The notes beneath the pieces were generated by a model. It saw only the letters and a list, made by a program, of their open reading frames with translations. It was not told where the DNA came from and ran no database searches. From NCBI GenBank assembly GCA_963792875.1, contig CAWBXV010000004.1, forward strand, positions 1 through 64,000: a DNA stretch of 64,000 nt, written 5' to 3'. Source of the DNA: JAHEGP01 sp963792875. Its GTDB lineage: Bacteria > Pseudomonadota > Gammaproteobacteria > Pseudomonadales > JAHEGP01. The position numbers were made by a program, and so were the translations under genes. Below are positions 53,297 through 61,560 of this stretch, piece by piece; positions within the stretch are counted from its first letter, which is position 1, and every line of letters begins with the position of its first letter.

Positions 53297-54115
53297 ATGA
53301 GAGTCCGAGTGACGCCTCTGGGGCACGCTACCTGCCTGATAGAGATCGGCTCTCTGCGGCTCATCACCGACCCGATTTTCGACGGGCCGGGAGGTGCGCT
53401 GCGTCGCTTTTTCTTTGCGTCGAGCCGGAGGCAACCGCCCCCGATCCTCCCGGAGGATTTACCTTGCATCGATGCCGTGCTCCTCTCCCACGCCCACATC
53501 GATCACACGGACAAGTATTCTCTCAGCCGTTTGCCCGAATCGGCGAGGGCGATCTGCCACTGGCGCAATGGAAATCTGCTGAAGCGCTTCCCGGATCGGC
53601 GACCGCTGCGCTGGGGCGAAGCTACGATCATCCGTAACGCGCACGGGGACACAGCGAAAGTGACGGCGATACCGGCGGGCCACTACGGTGCCCGCCTCTT
53701 ACTTGACCGTTGGCGCGGCTACGGGGGCTTCCTCATAGAGATCGATCGGCCGCCGTCCGGCGCAGCGGGTGCCGGCCCCATGACGCTCATGTTTGCCGGT
53801 GATACGGCTCTTACCGACGAATACGCGAAGCTCCGGCAACGAAGGGGCGGCCGGGGTGTGGACCTCGCCATCATGCCCATCGGCGGCTATGACCCGTGGA
53901 TTTGGAACCATTGCTCACCCGAGCAAGCGTGGAAGATGGCCGTGGGGGACCTTGGGGCCGCACGCGTCATGCCGATCCACTATGATGTCTTCCCCCTCTC
54001 CCGCGAGCCGGTCGGCGAAGCGATGCAGCGCTTCAGGAATGCGGCCGATGCCGTTGGCGAAGGGTACCGGCTGGTCGGGACGAGAATCGGACACCCCTGT
54101 ATCGTAGACTGGTAG
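53297..54115 (+). CDS. Metallo-beta-lactamase-fold hydrolase (UlaG/NAPE-PLD-like)
   Basis: The 272-residue protein shows LGHATCLIEIGSLRLITDPI, the metal motif SHAHIDHTD, IPAGHYGARLLLDRWRGYGG, FAGDTALTDEY and MPIHYDVFP, the ligand set of beta-lactamase-like hydrolases. The order and GHAT start resemble the UlaG and NAPE-hydrolysing phospholipase D branches. ATG 53297 follows the previous stop by 1 nt, so it belongs to the same transcript. The natural substrate is unknown; a phospholipid or lactone is plausible. Confidence 0.82.
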   Translation: MRVRVTPLGHATCLIEIGSLRLITDPIFDGPGGALRRFFFASSRRQPPPILPEDLPCIDAVLLSHAHIDHTDKYSLSRLPESARAICHWRNGNLLKRFPDRRPLRWGEATIIRNAHGDTAKVTAIPAGHYGARLLLDRWRGYGGFLIEIDRPPSGAAGAGPMTLMFAGDTALTDEYAKLRQRRGGRGVDLAIMPIGGYDPWIWNHCSPEQAWKMAVGDLGAARVMPIHYDVFPLSREPVGEAMQRFRNAADAVGEGYRLVGTRIGHPCIVDW

Positions 54116-54408
54116 CAAAGCCTGACGGAAGGCAGCGCGGGCGCGCTGGGCGTTGGACCAGAGCAAGTGATGGCATAACAATTTTTTGCCGATGCAGACG
54201 GCCTTTTTGGGCCCGATCAGCTCGCAGTTTGCGTCCGGTTCCTTCCAAAAAGACCCCCTGTCGGTGGGTTGTCTCATCGAGTCCATCAAGGCAGAAGCTC
54301 TCGTGGGCACCATGGAAGCCATCGTTCAAGCCGAAGATCCCGGCGCAGCCCTCAAGCCGGCTTTCTGAGGGGGTAAGCAGCGTTTCCAGCCTTTAAATTG
54401 CCTATATT
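54116..54408. other. Intergenic stretch with no recognised gene
   Basis: About 290 nt between the cargo operon and an IS remnant. Open frames on both strands are short and unrecognised; they may be leftovers of a transposase, but I cannot name it. No repeat or terminator is clear. Confidence 0.5.
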
Positions 54409-54960
54409 TTGATCAATCGCTGCTCAATCGCCGCCGTAGCGAAACGACCGCTTTTCCTCACCATTGAAATGAGGCAAGGTGCCGTTTTCGTTCAGTCTGG
54501 AATTCGATCAGTGGAAGTTGTAGGCGAAGAAATCAGAACAGAGGCGATGGATCATCATGGTCTGGTGGCGGCAGTTTGTAAAGAACTCAAAATTGCCGAA
54601 AGAATCGACCAGGTACTGTATCAGGAAGATACCGGCCGGGTCGTAACGCCGGGGGAATCGGTCGTCGCGATGATCATCAATGGATTGGGTTTCACCAATC
54701 GCCGATTGTACTTGATGGGGCAATTTTTCAAGAACAAGCCGATAGAAAAGCTCATCGCGCCGGGCTTGAGGGCCGAAGATATCACCTACGACGCGCTGGC
54801 TGCCACGCTGGATGATATAGGGCAGTATGGCGAGAGCCGACTGTTCGGCGAAGTGGCGCTGGACATTGCACTGGAAAACCAGTTGCTGGGCTCTCTCAAC
54901 CCGTCAGTTGCATACGCCAGCGCGCCCTGCAATCGTAACTCATTGATTCAAATGCTTTAG
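54409..54960 (+). pseudogene. IS1634-family transposase, N-terminal fragment (DUF4277)
   Basis: The frame contains AMDHHGLVAAVCKELKIAER, VTPGESVVAMIINGLGFTNR and RRLYLMGQFFKNKPIEKLIA, the typical N-terminal DUF4277 domain of IS1634-type transposases. The true start is probably near the DHHG motif. The catalytic part is missing: after LFGEVALDIALENQLLGSLN the sequence becomes unrelated and stops. About 160 of the usual 500-plus residues remain. Confidence 0.75.
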
Positions 54961-55048
54961 TTTGACTTACGCGCCAATCTCTGGATTTCACCCACGGTGA
55001 GATCCAGAATCGTTCGAAAAACCCATGAATTTCAGCATATATAAAAAA

Positions 55049-56106
55049 GGGGGTGGTCAGCTAGCGCCTCCAACCACTATATGTTGTGGTGTTGCCAATC
55101 AAAACCATGAGCAATTTCGTGCTCGATTATGGGGTTCGTATTGACAGCCTGTTCAAGTAATCTGAAAAATACCAGTCCACGACAACGTGATGTGCGACGG
55201 TTGAATCGGAAAGTAAATTCTTCAAGGTACGATTGCAAATGCTCATTGCCAACAGATCCCTGGTGTGTGCCGAGAATCCATCGTTTGAGAAGACTCGCAA
55301 TACGGTGAACGCCCGGCATAGAAACGTGTGCAGGATCATCGTTGGATGAAAGTATCTTCTTTTGGTGCACATAACCATTCTGTTGTAGTTCATTGTAGCC
55401 ACCCCAGCCATCTGTTTGTACAGTCGTACCCGGTGCCACCCCATCACAGACAAATGGAACCAAGCTGTCCCCCGATGCATCAGGAATATGGCGCATCCGA
55501 ATGCGACCAAACCCCTTTGGCTCTTTGAGCTCAACAGCAATAACAACGATGGCTTTATCAGCACCGCGCCCTCGCTTTCCGCCACGATCGATACCCCCCA
55601 CAAAGCTCTCATCGATCTCTACAATTCCAGAAAGCTGTTCTCGTTCGCTCCGCACCATGGCAATACGGTACCGATGAAGCATCTTCCATGCTGTACGGTA
55701 GCTTGTGCCCAATGTTCTCTGCAGCGTTTTTGCAGATAAGCCATTCTTGGCCGTCGTCATGTGCCATGCAGTTTCAAACCAAGTCGTAAAAGGCGTGCGC
55801 GTTTTGTCGAATATTGTACCTCTAGTTGCGGTTGTTTGATGACGACATCGAGGGCAAACCAGTCTCCCACGAGTTTGACGCCACGGCTCCGAAACAGAAC
55901 TACAGGCCGGGCAGATAAAACCATTCGGCCAACGTAGCTTCACAAGATAGGCGATACAGGATTCCTCATCAGGAAACCACTCCACAAATTCCCGATATAT
56001 TCGTGGGTAGTCAATCCCTGCTTTTGGGGTTGTCCGTGTTTGCGCTTGATCTCGTAAATCGTTCACCCCTATATCTTGTGCCAGGAGGCGCTAGTTGACC
56101 ACCCCC
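55049..56106 (-). mobile_element. Complete IS1595-family insertion sequence
   Basis: The 1058-bp element is bounded by 23-bp inverted repeats, GGGGGTGGTCAGCTAGCGCC... at 55049-55071 and its complement at 56084-56106, differing at one position. It contains a single intact transposase gene. Its right side abuts the broken IS66 remnant (56107), while its left side abuts unrelated sequence. The two flanks do not share an 8-bp duplication, which suggests a deletion or rearrangement after insertion. Confidence 0.88.
55077..56066 (-). CDS. IS1595-family transposase
   Basis: The 329-residue protein starts with a zinc ribbon (CPACSSVSEPWRQTRGRLVC, CPRCRHQTTATRGTIF) followed by the DDE/N core: GIVEIDESFVGG (first Asp), TVQTDGWGGYNELQ (second Asp) and the C-terminal helix HLQSYLEEFTFRFNRR. 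This is the ISXO2/IS1595 type. The frame is intact. Confidence 0.9.
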   Translation of the reverse strand: MNDLRDQAQTRTTPKAGIDYPRIYREFVEWFPDEESCIAYLVKLRWPNGFICPACSSVSEPWRQTRGRLVCPRCRHQTTATRGTIFDKTRTPFTTWFETAWHMTTAKNGLSAKTLQRTLGTSYRTAWKMLHRYRIAMVRSEREQLSGIVEIDESFVGGIDRGGKRGRGADKAIVVIAVELKEPKGFGRIRMRHIPDASGDSLVPFVCDGVAPGTTVQTDGWGGYNELQQNGYVHQKKILSSNDDPAHVSMPGVHRIASLLKRWILGTHQGSVGNEHLQSYLEEFTFRFNRRTSRCRGLVFFRLLEQAVNTNPIIEHEIAHGFDWQHHNI

Positions 56107-56309
56107 TTAAGATCTATATGCTCGGCTTTGCTGATCGTCACCTGCTGCTGCGAGAAAGGATTTCTGGCCAGGACATCATCGCAACTTTGCAGCAACGATC
56201 GGTCGGCGGTAATGTCAGCAGCGCTCTCCATGGAACCTGTTATACACTATCGATCCCGGTGTGTACACCGTACTTTTATAAACCCGGAAGGGCTGGGCCG
56301 AATATTTAC
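56107..56309 (-). mobile_element. Inverted, truncated copy of the IS66-element left end
   Basis: Read on the minus strand this segment matches 44165-44361 almost base for base, from the terminal GTAAATATTCGG through the tnpC start to TAGATCTTA. A few changes occur (for example GTACGGTGTACAC for GTACGGGACAC). It is cut off precisely by the right end of the IS1595 element. It encodes only the first 40 or so residues of TnpC. Confidence 0.92.
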
Positions 56310-57008
56310 GGCAAGCTCGGCTTAACCCATTGATATAATGGGCGTTACGCCAATAACGCTTCGGAAGAAGCTAAACCGAGCTTGCCCATGAGCCATTCTA
56401 CCCCAGAGCAATTGTCGTTTTCTCCTGTCAATGGCTTTACCGTCCGAGGCGATTTCAGCGGTGGTGCACTGTCTTCCGACTTCGGGCCCATGATCCTGCG
56501 CGGGGTCGACCAACAAACGGGTTTGATTCGGCAATTGAGTGCTGCTATCCGGGATCAGCGGCACCCCTCCTATATCGATCATCCCCTTGAGGACTTGCTG
56601 CGGCAACGCATCTTTCAGGTCGCCTGTGGCTACGAAGACGCCAACGACGCCAATGCGCTCCGCCAGGACCCGTTGTTCAAGCTAGGACTTGAGCGCACAC
56701 CCCTGGATGCTGATCAGGACCTGGCCAGAGGCCCCACCTTTTCACGTCTGGAAAACGCGGTGACAGTGCGCGACCTGTACCGTATGGCCCGGGTTTTTGT
56801 CGATCAGTTCATTGCCAGCTACACCGAACCGCCCGAGTTGATGGTGCTGGACATGGACCACTCGGAGGACCCCGCCCACGGGCGTGTGGTGCAGTACAAA
56901 GACCGCATCAAGCTGCAGCTGCCTTGCCATTGCCCCGTCAAGCACCTCCTGCATCGCGTGACAGCGATCCTCTACCAAGTCGAAGCGCCTACCTGGAATA
57001 CCAGCTGA
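56310..57008 (+). pseudogene. IS1380-family transposase with internal deletion
   Basis: The frame from ATG 56388 encodes LSFSPVNGFTVRGDFSGGAL, RQHPSY-like DQRHPSYIDHPLEDLLRQRI, ACGYEDANDANALRQDPLFK and MVLDMDHSEDPAHG, the N-terminal half of IS1380 transposases, including the first catalytic Asp. It then jumps to RIKLQLPCHCPVKHLLHRVT, which looks like the C-terminal end. About half of the normal 450 residues is missing. A hairpin (GGCAAGCTCGG at 56310-56320 with CCGAGCTTGCC at 56376-56386) surrounds a TATAAT at 56334-56339, probably the element's end and promoter. Confidence 0.75.
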
Positions 57009-57337
57009 CCCTGGAAACGGCCCGCCCTTCCCCCTCTATCAGTCACACACCTGAGCGCAGGAGGGCTGACCTTGGCTTGCGTCCGAGAATTGATCATTTT
57101 TTAGCCGGAAAGCCTGGTAAGACCGCCCCACCCAGAGCGAACTTCGGCACTTTACAACTCGTCGAAGCAGGAAAGCGAGCTGCGACGATCACGATTTGGG
57201 TTCGCCAAATGGTTGAGCAGGCCGTTTATGAAATGATCGGGTTAGGTTCATAATTCCCCTAAACTGCTGGCAACTTGCCAAAAAGTAGTCACTTATATAA
57301 AATGACATCAATGAATGCATTTATAGTAGGTGATGCC
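57009..57337. other. Remnant sequence before the toxin-antitoxin pair
   Basis: About 330 nt. An open frame on the plus strand (to 57253) has no recognised domain and probably covers the tail of the IS1380 remnant. Near 57290-57312 there is an AT-rich stretch with GTCACTTATATAAAATGAC, an inverted repeat around a TATAAA that may be the promoter/operator of the following antitoxin. Confidence 0.45.
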
Positions 57338-57589
57338 ATGGCAACTCTGACAGTTCGTAATTTGCCCGACGAGGTCCATCGCGCGTTACGTGTGCTCGCT
57401 GCAGGCCACGGTCGCAGCACTGAAGCCGAGGTGCGCGCCATACTGGAAGATGCGGTAAGACCCGAAGGGCGACTGAAGCTAGGTTCCTTGCTGGCGGATA
57501 TTGGTCAACAGGCTCGACTAACCGACGAAGAAGCGGAGTTGATGACTCGGCGTGACCAATCCCTGCCTAGCCCGGTAAGTTTCGAATGA
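57338..57589 (+). CDS. FitA-like ribbon-helix-helix antitoxin
   Basis: The 83-residue protein starts ATLTVRNLPDEVHRALRVLA, a ribbon-helix-helix DNA-binding domain, with HGRSTEAEVRAILEDAV following. The C-terminal part (LADIGQQARLTDEEAELM, then SLPSPVSFE) is expected to wrap the toxin. The ATG at 57338 is chosen because the RHH begins directly and AGGTGA lies upstream; earlier in-frame codons are not conserved. It overlaps the toxin gene by 4 nt. Confidence 0.88.
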   Translation: MATLTVRNLPDEVHRALRVLAAGHGRSTEAEVRAILEDAVRPEGRLKLGSLLADIGQQARLTDEEAELMTRRDQSLPSPVSFE

Positions 57590-58005
57590 TCCTGATCGAT
57601 ACCAATGTCATCTCAGAACCGCTGCGTGCGGCGCCGGAACCCAAGGTTGTCGAGTGGCTCGACATGCAACCACTGGAAACGCTCTATCTTTCGGTGATAA
57701 CAATCGCTGAGCTGCGTTTCGGCGTAGCGCGGTTACCGGCTGGGAAGCGACGGAATACTTTGCTGGAACGACTGGAAACCCAAGTCATTCCATCGTTCGC
57801 TGGACGCGTGCTTACCTTCGATCTCGCTGCAACCCAGGCCTATGCCGACCTGATGTCCAAAGCACAAAGTGCTGGGCTCGTCATTGGCATGGCCGATGGC
57901 TATATCGCTGCAATCGCTACAGTCAATGGCATGACGGTTGCCACGCGCGATGTCGCACCTTTTAAGGCAGCGGGTGTTTCCGTCATCAACCCTTGGTCTT
58001 CCTAA
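57586..58005 (+). CDS. FitB/VapC-type PIN-domain toxin
   Basis: The 139-residue PIN ribonuclease shows MILIDTNVISEPLR (first Asp), SVITIAELRFGVARLPAGKR (Glu), and GMADGYIAAIATVNGMTVAT (Asp pair), all metal ligands intact. It is the RNase toxin partner of the preceding antitoxin; ATGA overlap ensures antitoxin-first translation. The 3' end overlaps the convergent transposase-like gene by 20 nt. Confidence 0.9.
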   Translation: MILIDTNVISEPLRAAPEPKVVEWLDMQPLETLYLSVITIAELRFGVARLPAGKRRNTLLERLETQVIPSFAGRVLTFDLAATQAYADLMSKAQSAGLVIGMADGYIAAIATVNGMTVATRDVAPFKAAGVSVINPWSS

Positions 58006-59071
58006 TGAGCCCCTGGTGCTTGAGCACTTGCTGGCAGGCCAGCATGGCCTTGGCATCGCGCTGAAAGCGCCTGATGTAGGGCTTGCAGGGAGGGAGTTCA
58101 TCCAGGTTCGCCCGCAATCGAGCGAGCATCGATCCGGTGGCGGCCTCCCCGCTGGGGGAGTGCTTCAGCAGCGGATCGGCCCAATTGACCAGGCGGTGCA
58201 GGTTCATGAAGCGCGCCCTGGTGGAGACTTTGGGTGGCGCCAGACTGGCCAGCATTGTTTGCTTGAGATGTTTCGATACCCGTCCGCAGGCCGACACAGA
58301 CGTTGAAAACAGCGGGTGTTCGCCATAGGTGTGTTTGAACAGGTTCGCGATCACATGCGACAGATCAGCGATCGCTGGGTAGGGCCGCCCGCGTTCGGCC
58401 AGCAGGCAAACGGCCTTGTTGAGGTCGGTGCCGCCATCTTTCAGGATGGCACTGGGTGCGCCGGTCCTGGCGATCACCCGCTCCAGAAAGTCCGCTATCG
58501 AGGCCCCGTTCCACGCGTCCTCTACTGCCACCGCGACGCACCGCACATCCCGTAGGCGAGGCGCCACAGCGTGGGTGCCATGGTGCTGCAGCGGGAGGGT
58601 CAGCACGCTGAGGATCTTCCCTGAACCCAAGCCGATACTGAGGTCGATCATCCACACGTGGCCCTTGGCGAAAGGCGGCATCAGGGGGGTGTTTATGACC
58701 GCGGAGAGCGCTTGCATCCTGACCAGGGACAAGCGCGTGACCCAGTGGCTGACCGTTTGGGCGCAAGGCGCCTTGGGCAAGCCCCCGTGAGCGGCAAACA
58801 CGGCCAGCGCGCGGGCGATGGCGCGGAAGCCGAGGCGAGCCTCGACAAACAAGCTCAGGGCCAGGTGGACCAGCGCGGTCTTCTGCCCGCCCGGGGGTGC
58901 CAGCTCGCTGCGCTCGGTGACTGGCACTGGTGTCGCCGCGGCCTTGAAACGGTCGCACTCCACGCTGAGCCGTGTGATCGTCCTGCGCTGCGCTCTGGCC
59001 GTCGCCCCGCGCTCGATGGCTTTTTGCTGCCACCGGTCCCGGCTTTGTTGTAACTTCCACCGTTCACTCAT
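57986..59071 (-). CDS. Transposase-like DDE protein of a widespread unnamed group, possibly C-terminally truncated
   Basis: The 361-residue protein starts with a basic coiled region (SERWKLQQSRDRWQQKAIER). It then shows LALSLFVEARLGFRAIARAL, APCAQTVSHWVTRLSLVRMQ, HVWMIDLSIGLGSGKILSVL (candidate first Asp) and APSAILKDGGTDLNKAVCLL (candidate second Asp). I know this pattern from proteins annotated only as transposase-like. The end overlaps the PIN toxin gene, so the original 3' end may have been cut. The divergent Cys-rich gene starts 59 nt upstream. Confidence 0.65.
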   Translation of the reverse strand: MSERWKLQQSRDRWQQKAIERGATARAQRRTITRLSVECDRFKAAATPVPVTERSELAPPGGQKTALVHLALSLFVEARLGFRAIARALAVFAAHGGLPKAPCAQTVSHWVTRLSLVRMQALSAVINTPLMPPFAKGHVWMIDLSIGLGSGKILSVLTLPLQHHGTHAVAPRLRDVRCVAVAVEDAWNGASIADFLERVIARTGAPSAILKDGGTDLNKAVCLLAERGRPYPAIADLSHVIANLFKHTYGEHPLFSTSVSACGRVSKHLKQTMLASLAPPKVSTRARFMNLHRLVNWADPLLKHSPSGEAATGSMLARLRANLDELPPCKPYIRRFQRDAKAMLACQQVLKHQGLIRKTKG

Positions 59072-59130
59072 CCCGAAAAAAGACGGGATGATAAATCCAA
59101 GCGGCGCGTCGGGCTGCCCCCAAACGGTTG

Positions 59131-59445
59131 ATGACCCCCCTCATGACGGATAACGATCGCACCCAGGCCTCACCCATTCCAGGCGAGCACTGTCGCTTCT
59201 GCGGCGACACATCGGCACCGTTGGTGCAAACGCCGTGTTGTCACCAGTGGATTTGCTGTGACACGGCCTGGGCCTCCTTTCAGGGCGGTGGTCGCTGTCA
59301 GTATGCGCACGAGCGCTTCAGCCTGTGCTACTCCCACTACATCGATGGCCATGACGGTCCGTGGCAGCGCTGCCAGACCTGCAAAGACTTCTGGGACCCA
59401 ATGCAGTACGAGGAGCTGTCCAGAAACGCCATCCCCAGATTCTAG
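59131..59445 (+). CDS. Cysteine-rich, probably zinc-binding protein
   Basis: The 104-residue protein has at least nine cysteines in the pattern CRFCG...CCHQWICCD...C..AHERFSLCYSHY...CQTCKDFW, which suggests two zinc-binding clusters of RING- or treble-clef-like spacing. No family is recognised. ATG 59131 is used; ATG 59143 is an alternative. It is divergent from the transposase-like gene and may be part of the same mobile unit. Confidence 0.6.
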   Translation: MTPLMTDNDRTQASPIPGEHCRFCGDTSAPLVQTPCCHQWICCDTAWASFQGGGRCQYAHERFSLCYSHYIDGHDGPWQRCQTCKDFWDPMQYEELSRNAIPRF

Positions 59446-59518
59446 AAAAGTGGCTGCATGAGCGACGGATGGGGCCTCAAACCTCGGGTCCAATTCCTGG
59501 GGATGAAAATACCCCTAA

Positions 59519-59935
59519 ATGGGGCCCTTTTGGACACCCCACTTCAAACGGCAGGTCAAGGTGGTGTTACTGCGTCGGGGGGTGGCCGGCAAAGTGGGTC
59601 ACGCGCTGTTGTTTTCCACCGATCTGACGCTGGATGCGCAGCAGATCATCGCCTGGTACAAGGCGCGCTTTCAGATTGAATTCCTGTTCCGTGACGGCAA
59701 ACAATTCGCCGGTCTGATGGATTGCCAGGCGCGTTGCAAGGAGGCGATCCATACGCATATCAATGCCTCGCTGACAGCGCTCGATCTGATCAAGCTGGAG
59801 GATCGGCGCAACAAGGGCACGAATCGACCGACGGTGATCTCGATCGCGTCCTGGCGCCGTAAAAAATGCAATGAAAATCTGATGGATAGACTTTTTGAGC
59901 GCTTGGGTCTGGACACGGATCGTACGAAAAAGTAG
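59519..59935 (+). pseudogene. IS4-superfamily transposase, C-terminal fragment
   Basis: The frame carries LLFSTDLTLDAQQIIAWYKA, RFQIEFLFRDGKQFAGLMDC and HINASLTALDLIKLE, the C-terminal catalytic part (with the YREK-like glutamate region) of an IS4-type DDE transposase. It lacks its N-terminal two thirds and has no proper start. It is followed by the terminal repeat at 59981-60001. Confidence 0.75.
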
Positions 59936-59980
59936 CACAGATTTATAACGAGTTCAGTGATTACGGCGCTATAGCGGCAT

Positions 59981-60001
59981 GAAAACTGTCCGAACCATTG
60001 G
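59981..60001 (+). repeat. IS end sequence identical to the MITE-like element end
   Basis: GAAAACTGTCCGAACCATTGG here is identical over 21 bp to 43838-43858. It lies 45 nt after the stop of the IS4-like fragment and is probably that element's right terminal repeat. No gene is seen in 59936-60211. Confidence 0.75.
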
Positions 60002-60211
60002 TACCCGGAAAGGCCGCTCAACCTAGTCTGCTTTCCGGCGCCAGTTCAATTCCTGTTTGGGAATCGAACCCGCGTCCGACGCCCCGACCAAATGCACACC
60101 CATTTACACCCATTCGAGCCGGGTGTCCTTGGATGCAATGCAACTGCATTGACAAGACAATGCGACCGCATTACCAGTCAAGCATCAACCCCAGATCCGC
60201 AGGAGACTGCC

Positions 60212-60541
60212 ATGGCCGCGACCCTCGAAGTCGAATCCACACTCACCGATCGCTACCAGACCACGGTGCCGGAAACCGTGCGTCGTGCCCTCAAGCTGGG
60301 CAAGCGCGACAAGATCCACTACACCATTCGCCCCAGCGGAGAGGTGGTGCTGACGCGCGTCGAAGCATCCGACGGTGATGACCCGGTGCTCGGTCAGTTC
60401 CTCGGCTTCCTGGCCGCCGACATCACTCGCCATCCCGAGCGGCTGCAAGCTGTAGATGCCGGCCTCGTCCAACGCATCCAGACGCTGGTCGGCGGCGTCG
60501 ATGTCGATCTCGATGCCGCCCTGTCGGAAGGCGATGAATGA
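60212..60541 (+). CDS. prlF: PrlF (SohA)-type antitoxin
   Basis: The 109-residue protein has the AbrB-like swapped-hairpin start (LEVESTLTDRYQTTVPETVR, RALKLGKRDKIHYTIRPSGE). It continues with LGQFLGFLAADITRHPERLQ and a C-terminal VDVDLDAALSEGDE, which matches PrlF antitoxins. ATG 60212 follows AGGAG at 60201-60205. It is intact while its toxin partner next door is broken. Confidence 0.88.
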   Translation: MAATLEVESTLTDRYQTTVPETVRRALKLGKRDKIHYTIRPSGEVVLTRVEASDGDDPVLGQFLGFLAADITRHPERLQAVDAGLVQRIQTLVGGVDVDLDAALSEGDE

Positions 60542-61017
60542 GCGCAGGGAAGCCTGAGCCCTTGGTCATTCATGGCTGGACGGTCTTCGCCCATCCACTG
60601 TTCCTGGCGCAGATTGAAGCGCTGGCGCGGCAGGCGAGACTCTGAAGCAGAAGGACCCGGCCGGGTACGTAAAAAAGAACGCCAGCAAACGGCTGGTCGC
60701 GATCACCAAGCTGGCGTTCGATGTCGTCCCGCAAGATCCGACGCGACCCGGAGTACCGCCAGGGTGGGACGCTCGGTGACGATCACAAGCACTGGTTCCG
60801 GGCCAAGTTCTTCCAGCAGTGCCGTCTATTCTTCCGTTACCATGCTCCGAGCAAGGTGATCGTCTACGCCTGGGTGAATGACGAAGGCACCAAACGCGCC
60901 TACGAAAGCAGCGACGACGCCTACCGGGTGTTCCGCAAGATGCTGGAAAGCGGGCATCCACCTGATGACTGGGATCAGCTTCTGGCTGAGGCGCCGAAAG
61001 AATCGCAGCGGCTGTAG
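60538..61017 (+). pseudogene. yhaV: YhaV-type toxin gene, frameshifted twice
   Basis: The gene starts at ATG 60538, overlapping prlF by 4 nt: EPLVIHGWTVFAHPLFLAQI. It stops at 60643-60645 because one base is missing after LARQ. The continuation TLKQKDPAGYVKKNASKRLV, AITKLAFDVV is in another frame, and a second shift near 60755 restores the first frame for EYRQGGTLGDDHKHWFRAKF, CRLFFRYHAPSKVIVYAWVN and ESGHPPDDWDQLL. These are all YhaV (RelE-superfamily ribonuclease) signatures. The overall length is a multiple of three, but the internal stop would prevent toxin production. Confidence 0.85.
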
Positions 61018-61199
61018 GAATCACTGGCCGGGGCGGCAGCAGCACAGTGATGGCGGCACGCGGCATTCTGAGTGAGGCGAATGAGCCGGCCAATCTCCGC
61101 AAAAACTGCGGTGAATGGCCAGCGTCTCGAAAACTCTTGGCTCGCGGGCGGAACAGCGCCTTCATGGACTCCTGCCAACTCATTCGGACGGAGACCAAG

Positions 61200-61412
61200 A
61201 TGGAAGTCGCTCACCTCAACCAAAAACAACTGGCCGCCCACTGGAGCATCAGCGAGGCCACCCTGGAGCGCTGGCGCAGCGAGTAGATCGGGCCCAAGTT
61301 CCTGAAGCTCTGCGGCCGGGTGCTCTACCGGCAGGTCGACATCGAGGCCTACGAGGAGTCGTGCCTGGCGACATCGACGAAGACCGCCACGGCGCAGGTC
61401 AGTGCCGGCTGA
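61200..61412 (+). pseudogene. Helix-turn-helix (AlpA/excisionase-like) protein with an in-frame stop
   Basis: The frame reads LNQKQLAAHWSISEATLERW, then RSE, an amber TAG at 61284-61286, then IGPKFLKLCGRVLYRQVDIE and AYEESCLATSTK. This is the usual HTH_17 pattern in which a glycine codon is expected at the stop. Without the stop the protein would have 70 residues. Such proteins are found in mobile islands as regulators or excisionases. ATG 61200 lies close after CCAAG, with a weak ribosome binding site. Confidence 0.7.
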
Positions 61413-61560
61413 GAGGTTCCGTTTCGTCGGTAGATACCGACGGGCGCATTCCCGAATCGTGGGCACATGAGCGTCGATACTTCTAAGGATGGGCTTTAAA
61501 TAGGCTGCCCAAGGCGCTACGTTACCGGCCATTTTTGTTCGCGCAAAGACGGTCAATAAC

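Noticed and set aside
56076..56333. Small plus-strand open frame of 85 codons
   Set aside because: It is antisense to the IS66 left-end remnant and occurs also opposite the intact tnpC, so it is not a gene.
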